This document shows, piece by piece, positions 53,094-63,218 of a stretch of DNA of 64,000 bases; the stretch's first letter is position 1, and each line of letters begins with the position of its first letter. The stretch is taken from assembly GCA_040220455.1 (NCBI GenBank), contig JAVJUS010000055.1, positions 1 through 64,000 of the forward strand, in the 5' to 3' direction. This DNA is from JAVJUS01 sp040220455. GTDB taxonomy: Bacteria; Pseudomonadota; Alphaproteobacteria; DSM-16000; Inquilinaceae. The notes beneath the pieces were generated by a model, which ran no database searches, was not told where the DNA came from, and worked only from the letters and a program-made list of their open reading frames with translations. The translations under genes were made by a program, and so were the position numbers.

Positions 53094-53888
53094 TCAGTCC
53101 CCGCTGCCGGCGACGGAGCGCAGATGCGCCGGCCGCGGGGCGCAGCGCCCCTCGTTGATCGCCCGGGCCCAGAGTTGGGCAAGGTCGCCGCCGGTATTGA
53201 TGTTGACGAAGCCGATCCGCGCCTCGGCAAGGCGGACCTCCGCGTGGTCGAGCGCCGCGGCAACGACCGATTCCAGGATCTCGTCGGCGGCGTCGGCGAC
53301 GGCCCGGCGCAGCAGGTCGGTCTCCAGCCGCATCATGCCCGACCAGTTGGTGTAGTGCCGGTCCGGCGCGACAGCCAGGTCCTCGCGCCGGTAGACCGCG
53401 TCGGTCACCCGGCCGTCCACGCTCTCGATCACGCCGCCCTGGCCGGGCACGAGCTCGGAGGTGACGACGACGTTGTCGCTGCCGGCCGGGTCGCCGGTCG
53501 GGGCGAGCGTGTCGAACGGGTTGCCGGCAAAGACGATGTCGCCCAGGCACACCGCGCAGGCCGACGTCTCCACGGCCTCCAGGGCCCGGCTCAGCGCCGT
53601 CACCGGGCCGATGTCGTGGGCCGGATTGGCGATCACGCGCGGCGCCGGGTCGATCGACCGTTCGGCGGCGCAGCGGGCGACGAAGCGCTCGATCAGCGGC
53701 GCGTCGTCGAGATTGGTCGACACCACCGACGGCAGGCCGTGGCCGTCGACATGGCCGAGCAGCCGCGACAGGGAGGTGTCGTCCGGGCTGATCGAGACCA
53801 GCGATTTCGGCAAGACACGGCCCAGCGCGCCCATGCGCGTGCCCCGGCCTCCGGCCAGGACGACGACGGTCGTCGGATGTCGCGACAT
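53094..53888 (-). CDS. Sugar nucleotidyltransferase (NTP_transferase family)
   Basis: A 264-residue protein with the nucleotide-binding signature VVVLAGGRGTRMGALGRVLPKSLV at the N-terminus and a later CLGDIVFAG metal/sugar motif. The family makes NDP-sugars (for example GDP-mannose- or glucose-1-phosphate-type nucleotides) for glycan synthesis. Start ATG at 53888 has an AAGGGGG Shine-Dalgarno 8 bp upstream; the frame to 53918 adds an unlikely leader. It is convergent with the glycosyltransferase, 33 bp apart. Confidence 0.85.
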   Translation of the reverse strand: MSRHPTTVVVLAGGRGTRMGALGRVLPKSLVSISPDDTSLSRLLGHVDGHGLPSVVSTNLDDAPLIERFVARCAAERSIDPAPRVIANPAHDIGPVTALSRALEAVETSACAVCLGDIVFAGNPFDTLAPTGDPAGSDNVVVTSELVPGQGGVIESVDGRVTDAVYRREDLAVAPDRHYTNWSGMMRLETDLLRRAVADAADEILESVVAAALDHAEVRLAEARIGFVNINTGGDLAQLWARAINEGRCAPRPAHLRSVAGSGD

Positions 53889-54370
53889 CAACGGCCCCCT
53901 TACGGCTCGAACGAACAATCCCGCAGCTTGACCCGCCGTAACGGTGACCCGCTCCCCGAAGCCGGCCTTGGCGGCCGGACGTTTTCGGTTGCGTACCTAT
54001 CCTCCGTGCCCCGCCCTCGGGGCACAACCGGCGCATTCGGGCGACGGACCGGCCATCGGGGACGCGCCGGCGGCCGTGTGGGGCACACCCTTCGCGCCCG
54101 GGCGCTTTCCTAGGGGGATACCCCGGATGGCGACGATCGGTCGGGCAGACCGATCGCCGGAGGAGGCTCGCCAAGGAACCCTCGGCCGCCCCCGGTCGTT
54201 GCGCGGATGGAAGCGCCGGCGAAGGTTGTGGCGGCCCGTGTCATTGATCGGAAATCACCGAGCCGGCAGCCGGCCTTTTCGCGATGACATTGATAAGACT
54301 TCAAATCTTGGGAGCGATATAACACGGTGCGGGAGAGACTCCCCCTGACTCACCGGCAATCCACGAGAAA
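53889..54370. other. 482-bp intergenic region with three hairpins
   Basis: No credible gene; the 134-residue frame here is proline/arginine-rich without a Shine-Dalgarno. Hairpins: CCGGCC/GGCCGG at 53962-53978 followed by CGTTTT; GTGCCCCG/CGGGGCAC at 54006-54025; CGATCGGTC/GACCGATCG at 54134-54156. The last 120 bp are AT-richer (TTGATAAGACTTCAAATC, GATATAAC) and likely carry the promoter of the PAS_5 gene at 54371, but spacing between the best -35-like and -10-like boxes is too long to be sure. Confidence 0.45.
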
Positions 54371-54877
54371 ATGTCCGTAAAGCCGCTCAAGATTGTCGAA
54401 TACCATGATATCGCCGCCCATCGGATCGGGGACGGGACGCGCTTCCGTTCGGCCAAGACGCGGCAGCTCTACGACTGGTGGGCTTTCGTGAGCCGGGATC
54501 ACCCGCCCCGGCGGCGGGACTTCGATGTCGTCGACCACGCCGATCTGGCGGAGAACCTGTTCCTCGCCAAGGCCCTGGACCGCGAGCGCTTCCTGATGAA
54601 GCTGCACGGCGAGGCGGTGATCGCCATGTTCGGGCACAACCCGACCGGCCACATCGTCTCCGCCGCCGATACGGTGGAAACCTTCGGCCATGCCCTGCAC
54701 GAATACTACCGCAGCGTGCTCGACGACGGTTGGCCGCATCTCTGCGTCGGCGATCTCAGCCATGTCGACCGCGGCTTCATCGTGTTCGAGAGCATCGACT
54801 GCCCCCTGATCGACGAGAAGACGGGCGAGTTCCGCTACATCATCGGCGTGACCGAGCCGATCGAGGAGCGCGGCTGA
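54371..54877 (+). CDS. PAS_5-family (PAS-like) protein
   Basis: A 168-residue cytoplasmic protein. The opening FRSAKTRQLYDWWAFVSRDHPPRRRDFDVVDHADL, written here as its parts LYDWWAFV and RRRDFDVVD, matches the PAS_5 family that is common as a stand-alone sensor domain in alphaproteobacteria. No output domain is attached, so it may signal through a partner. It ends near a hairpin repeat that separates it from the convergent cupin gene. Confidence 0.75.
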   Translation: MSVKPLKIVEYHDIAAHRIGDGTRFRSAKTRQLYDWWAFVSRDHPPRRRDFDVVDHADLAENLFLAKALDRERFLMKLHGEAVIAMFGHNPTGHIVSAADTVETFGHALHEYYRSVLDDGWPHLCVGDLSHVDRGFIVFESIDCPLIDEKTGEFRYIIGVTEPIEERG

Positions 54878-54885
54878 GCCGGAGT

Positions 54886-54969
54886 CGTAGGGTGCCCGGC
54901 GCCCAAGGCGCTGCGCAACGGCTCGGTCGGCGTCGTCGCGCACGGCCTGGCGGCCATGGGCGACCTACG
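54886..54969. repeat. Imperfect inverted-repeat element between convergent genes
   Basis: The outer ends pair CGTAGGGTGCCC with GGGCGACCTACG (two mismatches), and the inner sequence TGCGCAACGGCTCGGTCGG has a near copy in reverse orientation at about 36856-36874. Its place between the 3' ends of the PAS_5 and cupin genes suggests a stem-loop that can end transcription from both sides. A repeat family is inferred, not proven. Confidence 0.5.
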
Positions 54970-54984
54970 GTTTCCGGTCCGCTC

Positions 54985-55524
54985 TTACCGCCATAGCCGC
55001 AGCATCGGCCCGTCCGGCCCGGCTACCGGATCGATGTCGGGCAGCGGCACGGCCGCGACGGTGGCCGCGGCGCGATCGTGGTCGGCGGGGTCGTCGCGAT
55101 GCATGTCGACCGAGGCGCCGGCCGGGTAGCCGCCGACGACACGGAAATCGCCGCTGGAGCCCAGGTTCTTGTGGCCGACGCCGGCCGGGATGACGACCAC
55201 GTCGCCGGCGGCGACCGTGGCCTCGATGCCCCCTTCCCCGCCCAGGCGCAGGCGGGCCTCGCCGCCGATCACGCCCAGCACCTCGTGGGTGCCGGCGTGG
55301 TAGTGGTGATAGGCGAAGACGCCGTTGACCCAGCCGCCCTCGCTCCAGCCGTTGCGGGCGAAGAGCGCGCGGCAGCCCTCCGCCGTCGCGCGGTCGCCCT
55401 CGAGCACGCCGCGATAGACCAGCAGCGGCAGGCGCGGATTGTTCGGGATCGTGCCGTCGCCGGGCAGCAGGTGATGCTCGAGCCGGGCATCGGCACCGTC
55501 GCGGGCGTCGTCCATGGGCGTCAT
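54985..55524 (-). CDS. Cupin-domain protein
   Basis: A 179-residue single-cupin protein. Motif 1 is YHHYHAGTHEVLGVIGGEA with GTHE, and motif 2 is VVVIPAGVGHKNLGS. The metal-binding histidines are present. The start ATG at 55524 has a GGGGAGGA Shine-Dalgarno and overlaps the stop of the SOUL-domain gene; the long N-terminal frame to 55683 is a shadow. Cupins of this type are often oxygenases, isomerases or ligand-binding proteins; activity unassigned. Confidence 0.82.
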   Translation of the reverse strand: MTPMDDARDGADARLEHHLLPGDGTIPNNPRLPLLVYRGVLEGDRATAEGCRALFARNGWSEGGWVNGVFAYHHYHAGTHEVLGVIGGEARLRLGGEGGIEATVAAGDVVVIPAGVGHKNLGSSGDFRVVGGYPAGASVDMHRDDPADHDRAAATVAAVPLPDIDPVAGPDGPMLRLWR

Positions 55525-56237
55525 GACGGGTCCTCCCCTTCCTCGGCCGGGTCGCGCCCCTCCGCCGGCGCCGCCGCGTCGTCGTCGGCGGCGACCGGGA
55601 TCGCCACCTCGTTGCGGCGCAGGAACGGCAGCGTCCAGGGCGGGTCGTAGAACCAGGCCACCGCCGGCCCCTCGGCGCGCCAACCGCTGCCATCGAGCGC
55701 GTCGCGCAGGATCTGCGCCTCGCGGGCGACGGCCTGCGGCGACCGACTGCCGGAGAACTTGCGCACGGCCACCGTCTCGTCCGGCACCTCGACGATCGCC
55801 ACCTGCGGGTCGGTCGGCACGGGCAGGGTCTCGGCCGTATACTCCGCCGGCATGAAGAAGCGGATCACCCAGCCGCCCGCGTCACCCGGCGCGGGTTCCT
55901 GAGCCACCGGGGCGGTCATGGCGATCTTCTCGGAGCCCACGGCCTCCTGGGCGACCGGCGCGGTCATGGCGATCGTCTCCGAGGCCCGGTTGTCGCCGAA
56001 GATGTATCCGGCGAGGCGGCGGAAGCCGACATTGCGCGCTTCCTCCTCGCCGCCCGCGACGACCGTCTCGGCGGCGAGCCGCGGCGCATAGCGGCGGATC
56101 TCGACCCCCTCGACCCCGCGCACCCGCTCGACGACGGAATAGCGCGGCTCCTCGGTTCCGCTGCGCACGCCCACGACCGAACACCCCGCCAGGACCAGCG
56201 CCGCCAGGGCGGCCAGAATACCCACGACCGGACGCAT
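55521..56237 (-). CDS. SOUL heme-binding family lipoprotein
   Basis: A 238-residue lipoprotein: signal peptide with lipobox LVLAGC at residues 15-20, then the SOUL fold (VEIRRYAPRLAAETVV, GFRRLAGYIFGDN). IAMTAPV occurs twice in close succession (residues about 89 and 106), as seen in this family. C-terminal tail is acidic and low-complexity. Known SOUL proteins bind heme or tetrapyrroles; here it is probably anchored on the periplasmic side. It overlaps the cupin gene by 4 bp. Confidence 0.87.
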   Translation of the reverse strand: MRPVVGILAALAALVLAGCSVVGVRSGTEEPRYSVVERVRGVEGVEIRRYAPRLAAETVVAGGEEEARNVGFRRLAGYIFGDNRASETIAMTAPVAQEAVGSEKIAMTAPVAQEPAPGDAGGWVIRFFMPAEYTAETLPVPTDPQVAIVEVPDETVAVRKFSGSRSPQAVAREAQILRDALDGSGWRAEGPAVAWFYDPPWTLPFLRRNEVAIPVAADDDAAAPAEGRDPAEEGEDPS

Positions 56238-56360
56238 GCCCGTTGTCCTTCCCCTCGGCGCCGGCCTCCGGCCGGCCTCACCCGTGGTGACATGGCCGCC
56301 GATCCGCCGTCCGGCAATGGCCCGGGCCGATACCGTGCCGATCGGAGCGAGGCGGCGCCC

Positions 56361-57146
56361 CTACTCCGCCACCGCCTCGGCCCCGAGCTCGCGCGCCTGG
56401 GCCTCGAAGCGAGCGGCCGCGGCGTCGAGCCGGGCAGCGTCGGTGCCGCGCAGGACGACCGCGACGCTCGGCTTGCCGTGCAGGAAGGCCGGATAGCTGC
56501 CGATCGAGACCTCAGGGAACTCGGCCACCAGCGTCGACAGGGCCCGGGCGATCGTGCCCTCGGGCAGCGGCACCCGGCGGGTGCGCGACAGCAGCGGCGG
56601 CCCCCCGGTGATCGCCGGCGCCACGCTCTCCAGCATCGCCTGCATGATGCGCGGGATGCCGGCCATGACATAGACGTTGCCGATGCAGAACCCCGGCGCG
56701 GCGGAGACCGGGTTCTCGATCAGGCAGGCGCCCTCCGGCACGTCGCACATCTTCAGCCGGGCCTCGTTGAGCATCGAGGGATCGGCGTAGTAGGCCTCCA
56801 TCCGGCGCACCGCCTCGGGGTCGCGGACCAGCGGCACGCCGAAGGCCTTCGCGACCGAGGCGGAGGTGATGTCGTCATGGGTCGGCCCGATGCCGCCCGT
56901 GGTGAAGACGTAGGCGCATCGGGCGCTGAGCGCGTTCACCGCCTCGACGATCGCCGCCTCGTCGTCGCGCACGACCCGGACCTCGACCAGCGGCACGCCC
57001 CGCGCGCCCAGCCATTCCGCCAGATAGGGCAGATTGGCGTCGTGCGTGCGCCCGGACAGAATCTCGTCGCCGATGATGATGAGGCCGGCCGTCGGATCGG
57101 CAGGGCGGTGTCCGGCATGGGGATCGGAGTCGCGGCTATCGGTCAT
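56361..57146 (-). CDS. CinA-like molybdopterin-binding domain protein
   Basis: A 261-residue protein with the MoCF/CinA N-terminal domain: IIIGDEILSGRTHDANLPYL and FTTGGIGPTHDDITSAS. The second half (VYVMAGIPRIMQ, SIGSYPAFLHGKPSVAVVLRG) continues the family. It lacks the C-terminal CinA nicotinamide-nucleotide amidase domain, so it is the short form. It is divergent from sfsA. Confidence 0.88.
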   Translation of the reverse strand: MTDSRDSDPHAGHRPADPTAGLIIIGDEILSGRTHDANLPYLAEWLGARGVPLVEVRVVRDDEAAIVEAVNALSARCAYVFTTGGIGPTHDDITSASVAKAFGVPLVRDPEAVRRMEAYYADPSMLNEARLKMCDVPEGACLIENPVSAAPGFCIGNVYVMAGIPRIMQAMLESVAPAITGGPPLLSRTRRVPLPEGTIARALSTLVAEFPEVSIGSYPAFLHGKPSVAVVLRGTDAARLDAAAARFEAQARELGAEAVAE

Positions 57147-57262
57147 CGGCGCGGGGCCCGTCGTCGGTGAAGCGGCTGTCAGGGCACCATGGTAGCGGGC
57201 CGCGCGCCGAGGCGGGAGTCCGGCTTGTCGACCGAGGCCGGCGCGGCTAGCGTGCGCGCGCC

Positions 57263-57982
57263 ATGCAGTTCCCCGCCCCGCTGATCGAAGGCCGGCTGGT
57301 CCGCCGGTACAAGCGCTTCCTCGCCGACGTGGCGCTGGCCGACGGCACCGTTGTGACCGCCCATTGCCCCAATCCCGGGGCGATGACGGGGCTCGACATG
57401 CCCGACCTGCCGGTCTTCCTCGCCCGGTCCGACGACCCGAAGCGCAAGCTCGCCTACACGCTCGAGGTCGTCCGGCTCGACTCGGGCCATGTCGGCATCC
57501 ATACCGGCCGGCCCAACGCCCTGGTTGCCGAGGCGATCGCGGCGGGCCGGATTCCCGAGCTGGCGGGCTATGCCACGGTCCGGCGCGAGGTGAAATACGG
57601 CAAGGCGAGCCGGATCGACCTGCTGCTCGACGGCCGGCCGGACGATCCGCGCCCGTGCTATGTCGAGGTCAAGAACGTCCATCTGCGCCGGCCGGAAGGC
57701 GCCTTTCCGACCGCGGCGGAATTCCCGGACAGCGTCACCGCGCGCGGCGCCAAGCACCTGGCCGAGCTCTCCGCCATGGTCGCGTCGGGGGCCCGGGCGG
57801 TCATGGCCTACTGCATACAGCGGGAGGACTGCGATCATTTCCGCGTCGCGGGCGACATCGACCCGACCTACATGACGGCCCTGGCCGCCGCGGTGGAGGC
57901 CGGGGTCGAGACGCTGGCCCATGCCTGCCGGGTTTCGCCGGAGGGCATCTCGGTGGAAAAACCGGTGCCCGTGGTGCTATAG
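57263..57982 (+). CDS. sfsA: SfsA DNA-binding/sugar fermentation stimulation protein homologue
   Basis: A 239-residue protein matching SfsA throughout: FLADVALADGTVVTAHCPNPG, AYTLEVVRLDSGHVGIHTGRPN and the nuclease-like PCYVEVKNVHL. The E-V-K motif resembles the PD-(D/E)xK catalytic core; its biological role is poorly defined. Length is normal. It precedes map by about 80 bp. Confidence 0.92.
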   Translation: MQFPAPLIEGRLVRRYKRFLADVALADGTVVTAHCPNPGAMTGLDMPDLPVFLARSDDPKRKLAYTLEVVRLDSGHVGIHTGRPNALVAEAIAAGRIPELAGYATVRREVKYGKASRIDLLLDGRPDDPRPCYVEVKNVHLRRPEGAFPTAAEFPDSVTARGAKHLAELSAMVASGARAVMAYCIQREDCDHFRVAGDIDPTYMTALAAAVEAGVETLAHACRVSPEGISVEKPVPVVL

Positions 57983-58064
57983 CCTGGAGCCGTCGCGCGA
58001 TCGCTACCGGCGCGCGGCCCGCGTTCGTCGAGAGATTTCGTCGAGAGATGAGGACCGTCGTTTC

Positions 58065-58937
58065 GTGACCGAGACCGCCGAAGCCGCCGACAGCGGCCGT
58101 ATCGAGATTCACGACGCCGAGGATTTCGAGGGCATGCGCCGTGCCGGCCGCCTGGCGGCGGCCGTGCTCGACTACATCACGCCGCATGTCGTGCCCGGCG
58201 CCACGACCGGAGAAGTCGACGCTCTTTGCGAGGCCTATATCCGCGACCACGGCGCGGTGCCGGCGCCGCTGGGCTACCGCGGCTTCCCCAAGGCCACCTG
58301 CACCTCGCTCAACCACGTGGTCTGCCACGGCATCCCGGGCGACAAGCGCCTGCGCGACGGCGACATCGTGAACATCGACATCACGGTGATCCTGGACGGC
58401 TGGCACGGCGACACGAGCCGGATGTTCCTGGTCGGCGACAAGGTGCCGATCAAGGCGCGCAAGCTGGTCGACGTCACCTATGACGCGCTGATGCGCGGCA
58501 TCGCGGCGGTCAAGCCGGGCGCGACGCTGGGCGATATCGGCTGGGCCATCCAGGAGTTCGTGGAGGGACACCGCTTCTCCGTCGTGCGCGACTTCTGCGG
58601 CCACGGCCTGGGCCGGGTGTTCCACGCCCCGCCCTCGGTCGTCCACTACGGCCGGCCCGGCGAGGGCACGATCCTGCGCGAGGGGATGTTCTTTACCATC
58701 GAGCCGATGATCAACAGCGGCCGGCCCGAGGTGAAGATCCTGTCCGACGGCTGGACCGCGGTGACCCGGGACAAGAGCCTGTCGGCCCAGTTCGAGCATT
58801 CGATCGGCGTGACGGCGGACGGGGCGGAGATCTTCACCCTCTCCCCCGCTGGTCTGACCAAGCCGCCCTACACCCCGCCCGCGACCGCCCAACCCACCAC
58901 CGCCCAAACCACCACCGCCCAAACCACCACCGACTGA
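58065..58937 (+). CDS. map: Type I methionine aminopeptidase with repetitive C-terminal tail
   Basis: A 290-residue enzyme that removes N-terminal methionine. All type I metal ligands are visible: H in CHGIPGDK, D in NIDITV and GDTSRMF, H in GHGLGRVFH, E in FTIEPMI and QFEHSIG. Start: GTG at 58065 behind GATGAGGA; the upstream frame is a shadow of sfsA. The C-terminus carries an added TAQPTTAQTTTAQTTTD tail from a 15-bp tandem repeat, absent from typical Map proteins. Confidence 0.93.
   Translation: MTETAEAADSGRIEIHDAEDFEGMRRAGRLAAAVLDYITPHVVPGATTGEVDALCEAYIRDHGAVPAPLGYRGFPKATCTSLNHVVCHGIPGDKRLRDGDIVNIDITVILDGWHGDTSRMFLVGDKVPIKARKLVDVTYDALMRGIAAVKPGATLGDIGWAIQEFVEGHRFSVVRDFCGHGLGRVFHAPPSVVHYGRPGEGTILREGMFFTIEPMINSGRPEVKILSDGWTAVTRDKSLSAQFEHSIGVTADGAEIFTLSPAGLTKPPYTPPATAQPTTAQTTTAQTTTD
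58884..58934 (+). repeat. 15-bp tandem repeat in the 3' end of map
   Basis: About three copies of a 15-bp unit (ACCGCCCAAACCACC and near copies) encode the TAQTT repeats ending the protein. It stays in frame because the unit is a multiple of three. Likely to vary in copy number between strains. Confidence 0.8.
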
Positions 58938-58951
58938 CACGGGGGCCGACG

Positions 58952-59689
58952 ATGACCGGCGATCCCGACGACGATGACGCGCGCCCGTCGATACCCGGAA
59001 TGGGCGAGGAAGGAGACGATAGCCACTACCGCGGGCATCGCCGGCGTCTGCGCGCCCGGTTCCGGGAGGCGGGGCCGAAGGCATTGGCCGACTACGAGGT
59101 GCTGGAGCTGCTGCTCTTCGCGGCGATCCCGCGGCGCGACGTCAAGCCGCTGGCCAAGCAGCTCATCGACCGCTTCGGCTCGCTGGGCGCGGTGCTGGCG
59201 GCCGATCCGCGCCGGCTGGAGCGCGATGGCGGGCTGACGGAGCCTGTGGCGGTCCACCTCTCCGCCGTCGCCGAGGCCTCGCGCCGCATGCTGCGGGAGA
59301 AGGCGGCCGAGAAGCCGGTCATCGGCGGCTGGCACCAGCTTCTCGACTACCTCACCGTCGCGATGAAGTACGAGACGGCCGAGCAGGTCCGCCTGCTCTT
59401 CCTAGACCGCAAGAACCGGCTGATCGCCGACGAGGTCGCCCAGCGCGGCACCGTCGACCACGCCCCGATCTATCCGCGGGAGGTCGCCAAGCGCGCGCTC
59501 GAGCTCTCCGCCAGTGCGCTCGTCCTGGTGCACAACCACCCGTCCGGCGACCCGACGCCGAGCCGTGCGGATGTCGACATGACGCGCGACCTGGTCAAGG
59601 CGCTGGGGGTCGTCGGCATCACGGTCCACGACCACGTCATCATCGCGCGGCGCGGCTATACGAGCTTCAAGACCGAAGGGCTGCTGTAG
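58952..59689 (+). CDS. radC: RadC-family JAMM-domain protein
   Basis: A 245-residue protein with helix-hairpin-helix-like N-terminal region (YEVLELLLFAAIPRRDVKPL) and a C-terminal JAMM/MPN+ domain: LFLDRKNRLIADEV, then VLVHNHPSGDPTPSRADVDM holding the zinc ligands H-x-H-x(7)-S-x(2)-D. RadC was named for DNA repair but its function is unresolved; it occurs with mobile and stress functions. It follows map by 14 bp. Confidence 0.93.
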   Translation: MTGDPDDDDARPSIPGMGEEGDDSHYRGHRRRLRARFREAGPKALADYEVLELLLFAAIPRRDVKPLAKQLIDRFGSLGAVLAADPRRLERDGGLTEPVAVHLSAVAEASRRMLREKAAEKPVIGGWHQLLDYLTVAMKYETAEQVRLLFLDRKNRLIADEVAQRGTVDHAPIYPREVAKRALELSASALVLVHNHPSGDPTPSRADVDMTRDLVKALGVVGITVHDHVIIARRGYTSFKTEGLL

Positions 59690-59786
59690 CGCGCCCTCTC
59701 CCGCCGGGGCTCGCGCGGCGGGGCGCTTGGCGCTATTCATGGCGCCCGTTCGAGACTCCGAGACCCGCCCGAGGACGCGCCGCTCC

Positions 59787-61085
<1,299 letters not shown>

Positions 61086-61128
61086 GGGCCGGTGTCGGAA
61101 TTCGAGGCACGAACGCCGCCATCCGCGT

Positions 61129-61257
61129 CCCCTCTCCCGGCGGGAGAGGGACAGGGTGAGGGGGTTCGGGCATCGGGGCAATGCCTTGCCGTCCGCACCC
61201 CCTCACCCTGCCACGACCTCCCGGTCGCGGGCCCCTCCCTCTCCCGCCGGGAGAGGG
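61129..61257. repeat. ~130-bp intergenic repeat, copy 2 (inverted relative to copy 1)
   Basis: The left half begins CCCCTCTCCCGGCGGGAGAG and ends GGGTGAGGGGG; the right half begins ACCCCCTCACCCTGCC and ends CTCCCGCCGGGAGAGGG. It is the reverse complement of the element at 36689-36820, including GGGGCAATGC in the centre. It lies between the 3' end of purB and the 3' end of the convergent dehydrogenase gene. Confidence 0.8.
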
Positions 61258-61298
61258 TTTCGCTGGAAGGACCGGCATGACGGAACCGGACACGCCCC

Positions 61299-63005
61299 CT
61301 ACCCCGCCGCTTCCGACATCGCGGCGAGGAGGTCGATCAGGCGGTCGATGACGGCAGGGTCGTCCAGGCCCGGGTCGGGCATGGTCGTGCCGGGGGCGAT
61401 CGCGTCCGGATCGTCCAGGAACCGGGCCAGGCGCTCCCGGGTCCATCGCCCTTCTACCGCCCGCAGCGCCGGCGAATAGGTCGCGAAGGGGGTCCCCGCC
61501 ACCGGCGCGCGGAAGCGGCCGGCGAGGCTCGGCGCGCCGGCATGCTCGCCGGGCTCGAAGGAATGGCATTCGCCGCACTGCCGTGCGGCCGCCAGCACGC
61601 GCTGCTGCACCGAGTCCGGGTCGGGCGCGTCCTCGAAATACGAGGCGACGAAATCGACACCCGTCGCCAGCGGCTCGGCGGTGACGAAGTAGAGCGAGTG
61701 GCTGTCGGCCCAGAGGACGAGCCGGCCGTCGGTGTGCTGGTGGACGTAGCGGATGCGCTCGCCGACGGGGATCGGCTCGACGAAGACGACCCGGCCGTCG
61801 CGCACCCGCATACGGTAGAGCGTGCCGGCCTTGAGCGAGCCCATCAGCAGGTCGTCGTCCCAGGCCGGGTGAAAGCCGTCGACGACCGTCAGGCCGGAGG
61901 TCGCGACCGACGGCACCCAGGCATGCACCGGCGCGGCGAAGGCCTCGTGTCGGCCGTAGGAGCGGGCGACCGGGATGGGCTCGCGATTGTAGAGCGTGCC
62001 CAGCGATTCGAGCGGCCAGCCGTAGTTCGCGCCCTCGACGATCCGGTTCAGCTCGTCGCCGCCGCGCATCCCGTGCTCGGCGGCCCAGAGCGTGCCCTCT
62101 CGGTCCACCACCATGCCCTGGATGTTGCGGTGGCCCAGCGAGACCGTGCGCACCGCCCCGTCGTCGAGGTCGATGGCGAGCACCTTGCCGTACTCCATCG
62201 CCGGGTCCTGGGCGGCGATCGGCGCGCCGTGCAGCCCGTCGAGATGGTAGTCGCCCTGGCCGAGATAGAGCGTGTCCGGCCCCCGGAAGGCCAGGCGCCC
62301 CCCGGCGATATGGCCCTCGATCGCGCGGTGGGTGGCCTTCGGGGACAGGCAGGGGCGGGTCGTGTGCAGGATTCGCCAGTCCTCCGGTCCCGCCGCCGTC
62401 CCGAGAGGATCGGCCGGATCGAGCGCCAGGGCGGCGACCCGGGTCGCGTAGCACGACGCCTCGCCGTCGAACCACGTGAAGGACAGGGCGAGACTGGGCC
62501 CGCCCTCGCCCTCGAAGGCCAGGATGTCGTTGTAGCGGAAGGTTTCGAAGGAATGGTCGAGGCCGTCGAGCGGCGGCGCCGCGGCCGCCGCGCGATAGGC
62601 CTCGAAGCCGTTGTCCGGCGGCGCGATCGCCGTCCGTCTCAGGTCGTCCGGCCCTGTGGCGGCGAGGATGCGGCCGTCATGGGTGATCAGCAGGACCGTG
62701 TCGCCCAGGGACGTCAGCCCGCCGCCGGCGCCGTCTCGCGCCCGGGGCACGGCGGCCGCGTCCAGCCGCAGGCGCAGGAAGGCGGTCGGGATCGTGCCGC
62801 TCGTCAGCGCGTCGCGGCGCGCCGCGGTCTTCCAGCGGTCGTCGAAGACCGTCCACTCGACGGCCTCGACCGTCTCGAACGGCGCAATCCGGTACTTGCC
62901 GACGATGAAGCCCGCGAATCCGGCGAGCCCCGCCGCGCCGGCCAGCGTGCCCGCGCCCAGCAGCCCGATGAGGAGGATTCCGAAAAGCCGCCCGTGACGC
63001 CGCAA
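61299..63005 (-). CDS. PQQ-type sugar dehydrogenase-like protein with C-terminal cytochrome c domain
   Basis: A 568-residue protein: one N-terminal membrane anchor (ILLIGLLGAGTLAGAAGLAG), then a glucose/sorbosone-dehydrogenase-type beta-propeller (DREGTLWAAEHGMRGGDELN near residue 290 and GLTVVDGFHPAWDDDLLMGSL). The C-terminal 80 residues hold a heme c motif CGECH (about residue 470) with methionine in TTMPDPGLDD as probable sixth ligand. Electrons from substrate oxidation would pass to the attached heme. The start is uncertain: TTG at 63005 with only a weak Shine-Dalgarno. Confidence 0.8.
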   Translation of the reverse strand: MRRHGRLFGILLIGLLGAGTLAGAAGLAGFAGFIVGKYRIAPFETVEAVEWTVFDDRWKTAARRDALTSGTIPTAFLRLRLDAAAVPRARDGAGGGLTSLGDTVLLITHDGRILAATGPDDLRRTAIAPPDNGFEAYRAAAAAPPLDGLDHSFETFRYNDILAFEGEGGPSLALSFTWFDGEASCYATRVAALALDPADPLGTAAGPEDWRILHTTRPCLSPKATHRAIEGHIAGGRLAFRGPDTLYLGQGDYHLDGLHGAPIAAQDPAMEYGKVLAIDLDDGAVRTVSLGHRNIQGMVVDREGTLWAAEHGMRGGDELNRIVEGANYGWPLESLGTLYNREPIPVARSYGRHEAFAAPVHAWVPSVATSGLTVVDGFHPAWDDDLLMGSLKAGTLYRMRVRDGRVVFVEPIPVGERIRYVHQHTDGRLVLWADSHSLYFVTAEPLATGVDFVASYFEDAPDPDSVQQRVLAAARQCGECHSFEPGEHAGAPSLAGRFRAPVAGTPFATYSPALRAVEGRWTRERLARFLDDPDAIAPGTTMPDPGLDDPAVIDRLIDLLAAMSEAAG

Positions 63006-63218
63006 CCGCCCGCCCTGACCCGCCGTTATTCCGACCGCCGCTCAGGATCGCCATACCGGCGATGCGGGCAAGCGGCCGAATGGCACAGGGGAAGACGGAT
63101 ATGGGGGATCGCCACCGACTCCCGATCGCGTCGTCGCCGATCACCCGCGACGAAATCGGAACACCCGTAGGTCGGCCGAGCGAAGCGATGCCGACAGGGC
63201 CGACCCCGGAGCGCCAGG

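Noticed and set aside
53944..54348. 134-residue frame in the intergenic region
   Set aside because: No Shine-Dalgarno, and it spans several hairpins with biased composition.
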